This document shows, in pieces, positions 1 through 12,824 of a stretch of 64,000 nucleotides of DNA; within the stretch, counting starts at the first letter, position 1; every line of letters begins with the position of its first letter. This stretch comes from Nissolia schottii. Its lineage: Eukaryota > Streptophyta > Magnoliopsida > Fabales > Fabaceae. A program made the translations under genes and the position numbers. The notes below the pieces were generated by a model. That model was not told where the DNA came from. It did not search any database and saw nothing but the letters and a program-made list of their open reading frames with translations. The DNA lies in the NCBI GenBank assembly GCA_003254905.1, contig QANU01017900.1, positions 266,741 to 330,740 on the forward strand, given 5' to 3'.

Positions 1-165
1 GGAGTCTTAGTTTTGCTTATTTTTCCTTGTGACACTACCTTACTGAAGAACACAGACTTGTCCTTTCAAGTTGGTAAATGTTGTTTTCTTACATGCATCT
101 TGCAATATATGTCCTTTGAACTATCTAGGTTTGTATTTAAATGAGAGCCCAATCTGTTTGATCAG

Positions 166-3100
166 GCTGCATCAGGGAATGTAGCTGAAGGAGTGCATGC
201 TGGGAATCAAAATGTTGCCGGGAGCCAACTGCAGTCTGGCCAGACATTTCCTGGTCAGGCATTCCAATCTATGCCTCAAGTTGTTCAGGTTCCTGTGGCT
301 GCAGGAGCCATACCCATTCCTTCTCTCAATGCTGTATGAACATAGTCTCTCTTATGCATTACTACCCTCTTAGTCTTGAAATTTAATGCGTTGTTGATAA
401 CAATTAAATTTTTTCCCCCATCATTTTCTTTATTTCAGCCAATTCCTGATTCATTGAACACGCTCGCTGAATTTATAAATCGCATGGAACAGACACTATC
501 AGAAAATGGTGATGATGCTTAAACTGTTGCCCTTTTATTGCAAATTGAAAGGACATGGAGTTATTTAGATTTGCTTATGCAGGTTATCAGCCAAATTTTT
601 CTTCAACTAACCCTGGAGATCAACGAGTTGAATTGCCTTCCAATGCACAAGGTTTGCCGACAGTTGAAGCATTAAGCACCATCTTGCATCGTGCAGAACA
701 TTTGCTTGGTCGTCAAGCTGTTGCTGCGCTATCTGTAATTAACACATCCCATTTGCTAATATTCATTCTTTTCCCTTAATGATATAAAATATTTTCTACT
801 ATTTTCAATTTTAGGGTATTTGTTGTAATGCTAAGTTTTCCTAGGCTTGTGCATTAACGATTTTGGAACAATAAAAGGATGAATGGAAATTGAATAGAGC
901 AGTTTTAAATAAGTCAAAATTCTGGGCAAAATAAAAGTGTCACTCTTTTGATCAGCTTTTTGCATGTTTAACACTAAAATATTATCATGATGTAGTGCTT
1001 ATATGTATGAGCTAGCCTTGTTATCTTTATCTATTGTCTTATCTGATTCTGTTTTTCTTGTAATTTGCGACTCTAGCATATTGCAGGACGCTTGGAGCGA
1101 GAGGGGAGGTCCTCTGATCTAAGTGTAAGGGGTCAAATACAGTCAGAGTCAGTGCAAACAGGACTTGCTATGCAACACTTGGGTGCATTTCTACTTGAGC
1201 TTGGCCGAACAATGTTGACACTGCGTATGGGACCATCTTCGGTATGTTTTCATCCTTTTCTTAAGTGATTTAGTTCACTTCCTTGTGTCAACATATTCAG
1301 GACAATGTTCAAATTTCAGGCTGAACCTGTTGTTAATGCTGGACCAGCAGTCTATATTTCTCCTTCAGGGCCAAATCCTATAATGGTGCAGGTTTGCCAT
1401 TTATTTTGATATATGATGCTTCATGAATGCTGCTGCCAGACCAATTATTTGACCATTAGCTGATTTTTCTATTGAGTTGATTAACCTGCTACTAATTAAT
1501 TCAAACTGGAAACTGTAATTCTGGCTGTGCCGCCGTGCCTTTGCTTATTTCACATTTTCTTTAGTCATTTTGCCCCTTGAATATTTAATGGTCGCTTTGC
1601 TGAACCTTGTTCTTATCTGTGTGCAGCAGTTGAAAAGTGTTTACGTTGTTGTTTCTGACTCTGCTGATATTTTGCTATTTGCAGCCCTTTCCTCTTCAGA
1701 CAAATTCACTCTTTGGTGGTTCTGTTCCTTCTTCAACACCTCCAACATTGGGTGCCATCGGTGTTGGAAGTGCTCCTCGGAACGTAAACATTCATATACA
1801 TGCTGGTATGTAAAACTAGTTCTTCTTGTACCAACGAACTGTACAACCTTTAGTAACTCTGCCTTCTATCAGGTACCTCTCTTGCACCCATTGTATCAGC
1901 AATTAGTTCTAGGGCAAATAATGGAGAAGGGGCAAGAAGTGAACGCCATAATGAGCCTGGCTCTGGTGATTCAGGTTCTGCACGGGTGGTACCTGTTAGA
2001 AATGTCATGGCGGCAGCTCCCACATCTCACCCTCCCGGTGTTGGAGTTGCTAGTAGCACCCAAACTGGGTTAGGTGTTTCTACCTCACAGCCACCTGATT
2101 CAGATGTGTCTGCAGTGGAAATCAATTCCCTCGTTAGAAACTTACTTCGTAATATGCAAGGAGACAACACAATTCCGTTAGGTGGTTATGAAGTTATTGT
2201 TTATAGGGTTAAATATGTTTTTAGTCTCTGAAAAATTACAAATTGTGTTTTACCTCTGAAAAAAAATTTGTTAGGAAATCATCCTTGACAATTTTTTTGG
2301 GTAGGATTTAGTCCCTGTTTTCAAGTTGGCCCGTTAACTACTGACGTGATAGTTAACTTGGCCACGAGGCCACATGTCTACCCAAAATTGACACCCAGTC
2401 ACGTGGTCAGGTTAACTGGCACGTCAGCAGTTAATGGCTCAACTTGACGGCAGAGACTAAATCATACCAAAAAAATTGTCAGGGATTATTTACTAACAAA
2501 TTTTTTTTTCAAGGGTAAAACACAATATTTGTAATTTTTCAGGACTAAAAACATATTTAACCCTTGTTTATATATGTATATATATGTCCTACTAGCATTC
2601 AGTTTTCATAACTGCTTTGTATCCATTCAGACCAAATGGAAGCATCTGGCCTGGACTTGTCTGCTGGTTCTGAATCTAGACCTGCACAGGGAAATGGACA
2701 GTTAGATACCGGGGCCATGAATGGCTTTGGAGTTGCAAGTGCTTCCTCAGTCAGCTCTTCCTCTGTAAGTGGAGTACAAAAGGTAGTACTTCTGCCCATA
2801 CTCGGTGATATATTTGTTCCCAACCAGCACGGACTTTACTTGACTAATATTAACCTTTCAATCACTACCAGCCCCAAACTGAGGCAATCCAAACCGGTAG
2901 TAATGATGACGGAAATGTTTCGAGTTCTTCCAGTTTACAAAGTTGTTTGAAAGTAGAAGATACTCCATCTGTAAGTGAAAGACAAGGTGTAACTGAACCT
3001 ACCAAAGCTGCACCACTGGGATTGGGTGTGAGTGGTTTGGAGCGTAAGGTAAGCTTATTGGTTATGCTTTTGTGAATAAGTGGCATGCTATGTAACTGGA

Positions 3101-5125
3101 TTTGTTTGCTGTGATGTTGGAATGGTATTTGCATAGTGTTCAATAGGCTGTCATATGTTTCTTCTCCATTGTCCTTTTGAAATTTTACTCATATATTTGA
3201 TTTATTTGGAGTTATATTCTATCATACTTGCTGCAGCAGTTCCCCAAACTCCTATATTGTTATCTATTTGAACACACTATTTTTTGGGACGAATTTCTAT
3301 TTAAGTAATTATGTTATCAAAATAGAGATCCTTTAAATATCTGCATAGGTGACATACAGGCTCAAGATTGGATATTGGCTAGGCTTGTGCCTTGGCAATA
3401 GTGAGTTTAGTGGGCTTAAGTGATATTTTTGTGGAAATATTTATCTATCTTCCTAAAAAATTTTACTTCCAGGGGTGGGGAATTGGAATAATTTTACTTG
3501 ATTTGTGGGAACATGTTTTTCAAAGGATGAAAAACTGAAAGCAACGTGCTGTAAATAAAATAAGAAACCAACAACAAAGCTTGTACCACTCGGTTGAGTC
3601 AACTACTTAGATTTAACGTCATTTCGTACTACTATACACCATCTTGAATAGAAAACACAAACAAAAAATATTTATTATCGATGTTGAATTTTGTGGAGTG
3701 TGATTATGTTATTTTTGACATGTTGATGGCCCAGAGTCTTGGTGGATCTGGTTGGAACTTCTACTTATTGTATTCTTTACTTCACATGACCATTCTTCAT
3801 TCTCATCCTTCATATATTTGCTTAAATTATATCTAACAAGTTCATGTGCAAAACAGAGGCGAACTCGGCTTCAACCTCCTGGTAGTAAAGGTGCCGATGA
3901 TGGATCATCCACTTCTTCTGACAATCAAAGTCAACCAACCAGAATAGATGGTCAACATATATTGCAAAATCTTGCAAGTCATGGATCCGCTGTGAATATG
4001 AGAAATGCTAATGTGCCACCCCAGCGGCCCTTGCCTTCCACCAATAACCAGATTGATGTGGCTGGTTTAATGTCTCAGGTTTTACATAGCCCTGCTTTGA
4101 ATGGTTTGTTGGAAGGGGTTTCACAGCAAACCGGGGTTGAATCACCTGATGACTTGAGGAACATGTTGCAGCAGTTCACGCAGAGCCCACAGATGATGAA
4201 TACCGTCAATCAAATTGCCCAACAGGTTGGCAGTCAGGATATGGGAAATATGTTTTCTGGAATGGAAAGTGGGCAAAGGGGTGGGGGTGGTATTGACTTG
4301 TCAAGGATGTTTCAACAAATGATGCCCATTGTATCTCGTGCCCTTGGTGGGGAAACTCCCTCTCCACTATTCTCTGCTGCAATACCTGAGTCCCAGGCAC
4401 CCTACAGAGATGTAAGTTTTGATAATACCAGTTTATAGGTTGTTTACATGTGCTAAGAGAAAGGCATTGACTTTATTACTGCACTTCCATGTTTAGTTTC
4501 TTTGGGCTATTGAGAAAAATAGATTTCCTTTTTGGCTACTTACTTTGGTTTAGATGACAGTCGTCTAAAGCTCTATTTGGTTTTCCGGAGGCTGTAATTT
4601 GTAGCTTCTTTTTCCAATGTTCATTTGGCTATTTTGGGTGCAGATACTTGAGTATCGTTAACATTTCTGCACCTTTGTGGCCTGTCTAATCAACAATCCT
4701 TTTAGGGCTCATTTAGCATCATTCAATTGTAACACATGATCCACTTATTTTCTAAGCTGATATGTCGTAATAGTAGTTATATTATGACTGTATTCTTATC
4801 TTCTGTGCATATCCCAGCTCAACCTTCAACCGGTGGCAGATAGGATTGAGAGCCTGAGTCCACCCACAGATGTTTTCCGTGCTGTAGCTGAAAACGCTGT
4901 CCAGGTATCCGGTGGTGGAAGTGCTTCCAATGATCTTCTGGATGAGCTATGCAGCAATGAGAGTCTTGCCAGTGTAAGTACTCGGCCAGTGTCACACACA
5001 CGCGTTCTCAAAGTTTTGTGCGTGGACTCTTTCAAAATATCTTGGTTGTGCAGGAATATATGGAGATGTTGCGACGCGATGTGAGCCAGCGGCTCCAGGG
5101 GCAATCTGAGCTGGACAAGCCCTAA
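166..5125 (+). CDS. BAG6/Scythe-like large proline-rich ubiquitin-domain protein (3' part, partial)
   Basis: Twelve exons read in phase: 166-333, 439-508, 583-734, 1077-1241, 1320-1391, 1685-1805, 1873-2181, 2631-2782, 2872-3048, 3857-4411, 4818-4973, 5054-5125 (TAA). All introns are GT-AG; the visible part encodes 722 residues. The protein is rich in Q, S, P, N and G, with the conserved block MQHLGAFLLELGRTMLTLRM and a later Q/M-rich segment (VNQIAQQVGSQDMGNMFSGM), the pattern of plant BAG6-like proteins such as Lotus CIP73. In that family an N-terminal ubiquitin-like domain is expected; it would lie upstream, outside the window. BAG6 proteins act as chaperone holdases in protein quality control, and the Lotus relative interacts with the symbiosis kinase CCaMK (family knowledge). 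Bases 1-165 look like intron. The 449-bp intron between exons 7 and 8 carries a MITE. Identity is confident to family; the exact orthologue is not. Confidence 0.85.
2206..2563. mobile_element. Mutator-like MITE in a BAG6-like gene intron
   Basis: The 358-bp element begins GGGTTAAATATGTTTTTAG and ends in its inverted complement CTAAAAACATATTTAACCC. The match continues inward over the subterminal region (CTGAAAAATTACAAAT against ATTTGTAATTTTTCAGGAC), so most of the element can fold on itself. It is flanked by a perfect 9-bp direct repeat TTGTTTATA (2197-2205 and 2564-2572), the target duplication size of Mutator-type transposases. It has no coding capacity. It lies wholly within the intron between exons 7 and 8 and breaks no splice site. 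Confidence 0.9.
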
Positions 5126-6508
5126 TTCCAGCTTCTGTGGATATGTATTTTCTGCTTCATCGCCTCTATTTTCGTGCTTCACAACTCTAAACTTTCCTGA
5201 GTTTGGGTCTGCCCTTTACATTTATTATATATAGGTCTGGATCATTTTGACAGATTTCCAGATCATTGTGTTAAAATTTTAATTTATACTTTACTCCGCA
5301 AGGGAGACCATCAAAAAATAGTCTTGTACATCTTGTGCTTTTGCCCCTTACTTTTCTGGTCTGAGTAACTAAATCTGATTGGGCTGCAACATTCTCTATT
5401 ATTTTTTTTCTCCCTGCTAGACGTCGGGTTAAAGGATATTTACTATATTTTTGGGGTATTGTTATTTGGCAATATAAGTGCATGATATGATGGCTGACCT
5501 TAAATGATTTTTGCTATTTTAGCTCACTATGGGTAGATATAGAGATGTAGGAAGTTTACTAATGATAACAAGGCCAGGTCATTTTTCATTTTGTCTTGGA
5601 AAAATGTTGGGGAAACTTAACTCATTAACTTATCAACCTACCCGTTTTGATGAATGATATTTGACATTTATCTTTCCATTTTGTTAAAAATGGCAAGTGC
5701 CATTAATTAAAATGGATAGATTGATAAGTTAGATCTCTCAAGCATTACTCTTTAGTCTTAGAAGACCAAGTTAAATTTTTCAAACATTACTCTTTGAGGG
5801 CATGTTGTTCACGGAATCTAGTAGCGTTCTCAGGAATCTAAGCTTGGGAATGATAGACTCTTGCGTTTGATTTGCGGAATAAAAAAATATTCTAGTAAAG
5901 TTATTTTCTCTCATTTTTAATCTCACTCTCCTTTATGGGATTTTAACATTCACATTTTAGGGGTATTTTTGGTAAAACAAAAAAACTCTTGGAAATATTA
6001 ATGTTAACTAAACACATGAATGATTCATTTTTATGCATATTTTGCAAGATTTTTAAAAATTTAATGAGTGAATCAAATAAATTTAAAAGTCAATCTTAAA
6101 AATGTTAGTTGATTTTGTAAATCACACACCCTTTTTTCTATTAGAAGGTCAAGGCGAAGTTTTCATCTACCAAGAATCTTTGGAATGGCCCAAAGGAATT
6201 TGTAAACATGGCTTAAATAGAGGTCTAACTCATTGTGTGTTGAGGGCCTTATGGGTCGCAAAATGACATTTTACGTTTTTGATCAAATCATTCCCCTCTT
6301 TTCTTCTTTGAATGGCTAATCCTTCTTCAGTGAAGTACTAGTGGGAGTACTTGCAAGAAGCCAACGCTGCTTGTAAACCCAGCAATCAAATATGCACTGA
6401 CAATTTGTCATTTAAATATTAGGAATTAGGGTAACTCGTTTATTGTCAATGATCCACATCTTAGTAGTAGGAGAATACCAAATAAGATTGTGTTGCAGAA
6501 ATAAACTA
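5126..6508. other. 3' UTR and AT-rich intergenic DNA
   Basis: The first 100-200 bases after the stop are probably the 3' UTR of the BAG6-like gene. The remainder is AT-rich intergenic sequence with no convincing coding region, RNA gene or element end that I could recognise. Confidence 0.5.
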
Positions 6509-6518
6509 GGGAAAAATG

Positions 6519-7486
6519 GAGTAAGCCTTCACATTGGTCCTTCTTGTTGATAAAATCTGACAAATTAATTCCCAATATTTAAAATCGTGCAATTTAGTCA
6601 TTGACGATGGCAGTCCTCTTTGTTAAGTCTCCATCCAACTCGTATAACGATAACTGATATAACACATTGAGTGTCATCATGTGACCATACCACATTGATG
6701 CTTGCTTAGCATGTTATCCCATCACTTTAGTTTTGTGAACTCCATCAAATTAGTTCCTCCCCAAAATTAAACTCAAATCTCATAAATTAATACCTAACTA
6801 ACCTCTAATCACATAATTAAGAATTCATTACCTCAAAAATCCTCTTGAAAAAATGGAAGGTAACAAAAGATTGAAGTAGTGTGGATGAGAGACCCTCATG
6901 AGGGAAAATCTAGAAGGAAGCAGTGCCAGCAAGAAAAGGAGTATATAGCAAAAGCATGCCAACTCTGCATGACAGCTTGATCTGCTTCCTCTGTTGTTGT
7001 GAATTGTTGTTCATATTCCAGAACCGTTCAAATGCTTCCCTCTAATCTCAGAGGAATATGTCAGTGACATGAGGTTCACCACCAACAGGGCTGAAACAAC
7101 CAGAGATTGCGGCGGCAGGAATAGGAAGTTCTGTAGCACAAACATCTTATCTTTCTTAATAAGATGTTTTAATTAGTGTATATTTACTTAATTAATTGAT
7201 TAGAGGTTAGTTAGGGTGTTAATTTATGAGATATGAGTTTACATTTGGTGAGGAACTAATTGGATGGAATTCACAAAATTTTAAGGACTAAAGTGATAGG
7301 ATAACATGCCACACAAGCATCAATGTGGTATGGACGTGTCACTTAACGTGCCATATCAACGACCATTGTACTGGTTGGACGAAGATATAATGGAAAGGAC
7401 TAATTTGCATGGCGTTTGCGATTGCACAATTTTAAACATAGAGGACTAATTTGCCTGATTTGTCAACAAGAGGGACTAGATTACTC
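6519..7486. mobile_element. Non-autonomous element with ~300-bp inverted repeats
   Basis: Two arms of about 300 bp (about 6519-6830 and 7165-7486) are imperfect inverted copies. For example CCACATTGATGCTTG in the left arm pairs with CAAGCATCAATGTGG in the right arm, and the AACTAACCTCTAATCA blocks also pair. The ends are GAGTAAGCC and its counterpart ...TTACTC. A 10-bp direct repeat GGGAAAAATG lies immediately outside both ends (6509-6518 and 7487-7496), consistent with a MULE-type duplication of 9-11 bp. The central ~330 bp is not inverted and is less AT-rich; it may be a captured fragment. No transposase is seen. Confidence 0.75.
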
Positions 7487-7504
7487 GGGAAAAATGCATA
7501 GATA

Positions 7505-7831
7505 TGTGAAACTGCATGTACAATATATGCAGTAGCAGAAAAATGAGAAAAGAAACAGAACAAGTGGAATTGGAATTGAGAGAATGAATTGAACTCTTCA
7601 TTGATAAACAACTAAGTATATATACAAGATATCCTCACTAACTGAAAGTTAACTCAATTAGTTATGTACAACTGCCATCTAACTAACTAAACTAACTTTT
7701 CATTAACTAACTATTAGCTTGTGTTGTAAGTAAGTCAGTTTGCTTATGCTGCAAACTTCAGGTTATGTCTTCATCTTCATATTGTGTCTTCAGCTTGCTT
7801 TCTTTCCTTCTTTCAAGCTTCATATCCAACA
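7505..7831 (-). repeat. 3' LTR of the copia element
   Basis: The 327-bp terminal repeat is TG...CA bounded and matches 13138-13464. The inner flank is the polypurine tract (seen as CCCCCAACAA on the plus strand). Confidence 0.95.
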
Positions 7832-10800
7832 CCCCCAACAAGTTGTGGTGTAAGAGAAATTAATCATACCCAACTTGGAGAATAAATGATGAAAGGGACT
7901 CGGGGCAAGTGGTTTTGTCCAAATATTAGCAAGCTGTTTAGCAGAGGAAACAGGAATGAGCTTAATCACATTGGCTTGCACTTTATATCTAACAACATGG
8001 CAATCAATTTCAATGTGTTTTGTACGTTCATGAAAGATCGGATTGGCAGCAATATGGATGGTGGATTGGTTGTCATAGTGAAGCAAAATAGGTGCAGAAG
8101 CAGAGATATCAAATTTGGCTAAAATGAACAATAGCCATTGAATTTAGCATGTAGCTTGTGGTAGAGCACGATATTCAGCTATAGCTGAGCAGTGAACAAC
8201 TGTTGTTTGTTTCTTGCTCTTCCAAGACACCAAAGAAGATCCTAAGAAGCAACAGAATCCTGATATAGATCGTCGAGAATTAAGGCAAGCTCCCTAATCC
8301 GCATTGGCAAAAGCCATGTAGGACCAAATTAAAGTTAGCTGAAAATAGTATGCCAATGGATGCTGAACCCTTTAGATAGTGAAGGACTCTATGAGCATGT
8401 TCAATGTGATCTTGAGTATGGCAATCAAGGAATTGACTTAATCTACCTACGACATAGCTAATATTTGGCCGAGTGTGTGTAAGGTAAAGTAAGCGGCAAA
8501 TTAACCTGCAATATTCAGTGACATCAAAGATGGAAGAAGTTGGGTCCTTTGTAAGCTTGGAATGATAGTCCATGGATGTGGTAGTTGGCTTGCAGTCAAG
8601 GAAACCATAGTTTGACAACAAATCAAGACAATATTTTCGTTGATAAAGTGTAATTCCTTTTGATGATCAGGAAACCTCTATGCCTAGGAAAAATTTAAGG
8701 TTGCCTAAGTTCTTAATCTTGAAAAGATCATCAAGCAAAGTCTTCACAGCTTGGATTTCATTCAAATCATCCCCAGCCAAGACAAGATCATCAACATAGA
8801 CTAAGATGACTGTGAATCCCTGTGGAGTGTGCGTGGTGTAGAGAGTAATCGGACTTTGGTTGAATGGAATTAGATATAGAGAGAACTGAAACCAACTTAG
8901 CATTCCATTGCCTTGATGCTTTCTTAAGTCCATACAAGGATTTTTGCAGTTTTCAAACCAATTTGGGATTATCAACAACAAGGCCAAGAGGCACTTTCGT
9001 GTAGACTTCTTCATGAATATCACCATGGAGAAATACAATGTTAACAACAAGCTGATGTAGGTGCCATCTTCTAGCTGCAGTAACAACAAGCAGTACTCTA
9101 AAGGTAGTCATTTTAACAACTGGATTGAATGTCTCTTGGTAATCAATGCCTGCAGTTTGAGTAAATCCTTTAGCTACCAGTCGGGCCTTGTGTCTTTCTA
9201 TAGTGCCATCTGCATAAAATTTAACCTTGAACACCCATTTACATCTTATAGCCTTTTTTTCAGGTGGAAGAATAGTTAGAATCCAAGTATGATTGTTCTC
9301 CAAAGCAGACAACTCAGATTTGATGGCCTACTGCCAGCAAGAGTGATTTACTACCTTCTCATAGTTCCTAGGTTTAAGGTTAGTTGACACGGCTAGGGTA
9401 AAGTGTTTGTGGTTAGCACAAAATGCAGTGTAAGATAAATAGTGAGAGATAGGATACCTGCTGTGGAAGGAAAGTGGGTCACCTTGTGATGAATTGGCTA
9501 ACATACAATGGTAATCCTATAACTAGGTAGGAAGTTTCCTAGGTCTAGTGGATTTCCTAATAACTGGCTGTAATGCATGAGGGAAAGATGCAGGGCTATG
9601 TGCAGGGTTGGATGCTGGTGTAAATGCAAGGTCAGATGCAAGGCCTAATTGATCAGATGTGTTGTGCATGCTAGTATTAGATAATAGTGGTTGTGTAGGG
9701 TTAGTCCCTAATGTATGAGAGTTATGTTGATGTGCAGTAAGATAAGGTATGACATATGTAAATGGATTTAGAATGAGAGTGTGCGAGGGGACAAATACAG
9801 AGAAGGATGCAGATGTGTTCTGTGTAACAGAATTTGTGGCTGTGAAAGGAAAATGTGTTTCATAAAAAACAACATTCCTGGATAGGAAAATTTCCCTTGT
9901 GTGAAAATCATATAAAACATAGCCTTTAGTGCCTGATTTGTATCTCAAAACTACACACTTCCATGCCCTTACATCAAGCTTTGTTCTATGAGCTAATAAG
10001 GCTGTAGCATAGACTAGGCAACCAAAATTTTTTAGATGCTTGATGGTAGGTAAGGAATTGTATAAGAGTTCATATGGTGAACTATTGTGTAGAAACCTGC
10101 TAAGCAACCTGTTTGAGGTAAGTGGCATGGTTGACAACAAAATGCTAAAAACACTTAGGAAGGCAAGCCTGAAAGATCAATGACCTAGCCAAGGTTGTCA
10201 AACTCGAGAGTTTAAGTAAATTCGTGAAGGCTCAAAAAACTCGAATCGTAAACTCGACTTGTAAACTCGTAAGAGTTTACATATGTAAAAAATATATATT
10301 ATAAGCAATATAATTAGGAACTACTCATTATTAAATTTTGTATTCATAATTGTCATTGAATAATGCTAACTTTAAAATAAAATAAATGAAAAAAATATCA
10401 TAAAATATATCTTAATGCATGACACTTAGTTATGTCATACGTTATTTTGTACATGTATTACTTTATAGTTTGATAAAACATAACTCAATTACAATAAATA
10501 TATAAAATCGGCTTAGTAAACTCAATAGGTATTGTCTAACACACACAAAGTCAACTAAGTATCTAAAAAGTTACCAAATTTATACATCTTGAGGTAAACT
10601 CGTAAACTCATAGGTAGATTTTAACTCGTAAACTCGCTACTAAAATCGAGAGTTTACTTAAACTCGTACGAGTTTACCATCAAAGAGTTTACATGAGTGT
10701 TAACTCATTTTGTGTAGTGAAATCATAAACTTGTAAGAGTTTATGAGTTAACTCGAGAGTTTAATAACCATGGACTTAGCTATGCCTAGTAAGTGTTGAT

Positions 10801-11788
10801 GCTTGCGGTCAACTATCCCATTTTACTAAGGAGTCTCAACACAAGATGTTTGATGAATAATACCTTTTTCAGCAAAGAAATCTTTCATAATTCATTTCCA
10901 TTATCAATCCTTTATGAGCTTGATTGTAACAGAAAACTGAGTTTGTATTAAAGTAACAAAAGATTGAACCAACTTGTAAGTCTCACTTTTATTTTTCATG
11001 AAGTAAACCCAAGTATATCTTGTTTTGTCATCAATAATTTTGAGAAAGTATTTATGTCCACTAGTAGAAATGATAGCAAGAGGGCCCCAAATATCCATAT
11101 GAACCAAATCAAAACTTTTATTAGAAACTGAGTCACTAGCGCCAAAAGGCAATTTCTTTTGTTTTGCCATGTGACATGAGTCACAAGGATTCTTATTGCT
11201 AGTACAAGTCACAAAAGGAAATTTCTTATGCATAGCTACATGTTTGTCAAAAGCTACATGTCCTAGTCTATGATGCCAAACTGTGCTCTGATATAAAAGT
11301 GCAGTAATATGCAGAAGCTGGACAGAACTGAGTTGCAAGTCTTGAGGCCTTGGTGATTCCTTTGGTTTATGACTATCCATTGTATATAAGTCTCTTCTCA
11401 CACTAGCTACACCAATCCTACTCAAAGTAAAGCATTCCTGTATCTCACACAATTGATCATTAAACATCATTTTGCATTTCAAAGTTGTGGTTAATTTAGA
11501 GACAGATAAAAGATTGAATGTGAAAGAGGGTATGAACAACACATTTGTGGGATAAAGGTCATTTGTGAATACTACAGTCCCTGAAATTTCAGCTTTACTA
11601 ATTGTTCCATCAGGTAGCTTGACATTTATAGGCTTAATCCTATTGTAAGTTTGGAATTCATTCAACGAGTAGCACACATGGTCTATTGTACCAGTGTCTA
11701 TCACCCAATAACTTGGTTTATGGTTAGCTATGGCTAGGACTAGATGCTTATCCGATGGATCCATGGATGTGTGAGCTAATGTGGTCAT
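7820..11788 (-). pseudogene. copia pol remnant (protease, integrase, RT, RNase H)
   Basis: Broken open frames on the minus strand together give a copia polyprotein. 11788-10904 has the protease motif VIDTG, the His/Cys GAG-pre-integrase segment (HHRLGH...CDSCHMAKQ) and the integrase core start (DLVHMDIWGP, IIDDKTRYTW). After a frame change, GIIHQTSCVETP continues the core up to the nested MITE at 10772. 10140-9523 is the integrase C-terminal part (SPYELLYN, FGCLVYA). 9312-8953 and the overlapping other-frame segment 9089-8667 are reverse transcriptase (KWVFKVKF, KARLVAKGFTQ, YVDDLVLAGDD). 8621-7820 is the RT tail and RNase H (DNQSTIHIAANP, RTKHIEIDCH). Several frameshifts and stops separate the pieces, so no functional polyprotein can be made. 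Confidence 0.93.
10190..10772. mobile_element. hAT-like MITE nested in copia integrase
   Basis: A 583-bp AT-rich insert interrupts the integrase reading frame just after the KHQHLLGIA segment. Terminal inverted repeats are CAAGGTTGTCAAACTCGAG on the left and CATGGTTATTAAACTCTCGAG in complement on the right. The flanks are an 8-bp direct repeat with one mismatch, GACCTAGC (10182-10189) and GACTTAGC (10773-10780), the duplication size of hAT transposons. Removing the insert and one repeat restores the integrase sequence. At least nine AACTCG motifs cluster toward both ends, resembling subterminal transposase-binding repeats. There is no coding sequence. Confidence 0.8.
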
Positions 11789-12245
11789 GTGAATGACATT
11801 ATGAGCAGGTAGTGAATCTTTTTGTAATATCCTGTTGCTGTAGCAGGGACAACAAGGCTTAATGTGTGCAAGTCACATTTGGATCAAAAAATGTTTTGCT
11901 ATTTGCTTTACTAGAATTGGCCTTTCTAAATGCTGAACTTTTCCTCTTCCTCTTCCTTTACCCTTAGGAACTGAACCTCCTCTATCAATTGTTGTAGCAA
12001 AAGTTCTTGATTCAACAGTGCAAGTATTCATTTGCCTTTCTTATTGTGTGAGAAGTGAGAAAGCAGTGCCAATTTCTGGTAAAGGCTTCATGAGCATTAT
12101 CCGTGCTCTAACTGTTGAAAACTGATCATTCAATCCTCTTAAGAATCAAACAACATAATCTTCTTTTCTATATTGCCTTATAGTTCAAACTGCACACACA
12201 CAAAGGTCCACAAGCACAAGAAGGGACAAGTCGAAAACTATCTAA

Positions 12246-12824
12246 CTATTCCCAAATTGCTTTCAGTTTAGTAATATAGGCAATGATACTCAACTTTCCT
12301 TGCATCATTGCATACATTTCTTCTTGTAAGTCAGAAATTCTAAAAACATCACCCTCAAAATACCTTTGATGTAAGTTATTCCATAGATCAAATGCACTAT
12401 CAATCCATAAAACACTTTGCAAAATGTCTTGGCTCAAAGATTGAGTTATCAAAGAAACCACAAAAGTGTTGCATTTATCCCATGCAAAGTATGAATTATC
12501 AGTTACCTCGGATTATGGCAAAGTGCCATCAATGAACCGCATTTTATTCTTCTACTTAAGAGCCATCTTCATCGCCCTTGACCAGGAATGGTAATTCTGG
12601 GATGTGAGCACCATTGAAATCAGAGTAGCACCAAGGTTCTCACTCGGATGCAGAAAGAAAGGACTCTTTGGATCATTCATAGGATTGTAGATATGCTGCA
12701 TCTGACTCTGATGATTTCTTGCACCAAAGCCTTGATTATCCACTCGGTGATGAGGATTAGGAACTATGTTATCTTGAGGAAAATTGTTGCCAAGATAAGT
12801 CATTGTATGATTGTGTTCTTCCAT
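12246..12824 (-). pseudogene. copia gag remnant
   Basis: Two overlapping-phase open segments (12824-12552 and 12461-12246) encode the start of a copia gag protein. The first begins MEEHNHTMTY and contains NYHSWSRAMKMALK, the hallmark of plant copia gag N-termini. The second contains VLWIDSAFDLWNNLHQRYFE and the IAYITKLKAIWE segment. A frame break separates them. Gag would form the particle that packages element RNA; here it is broken. Confidence 0.85.
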
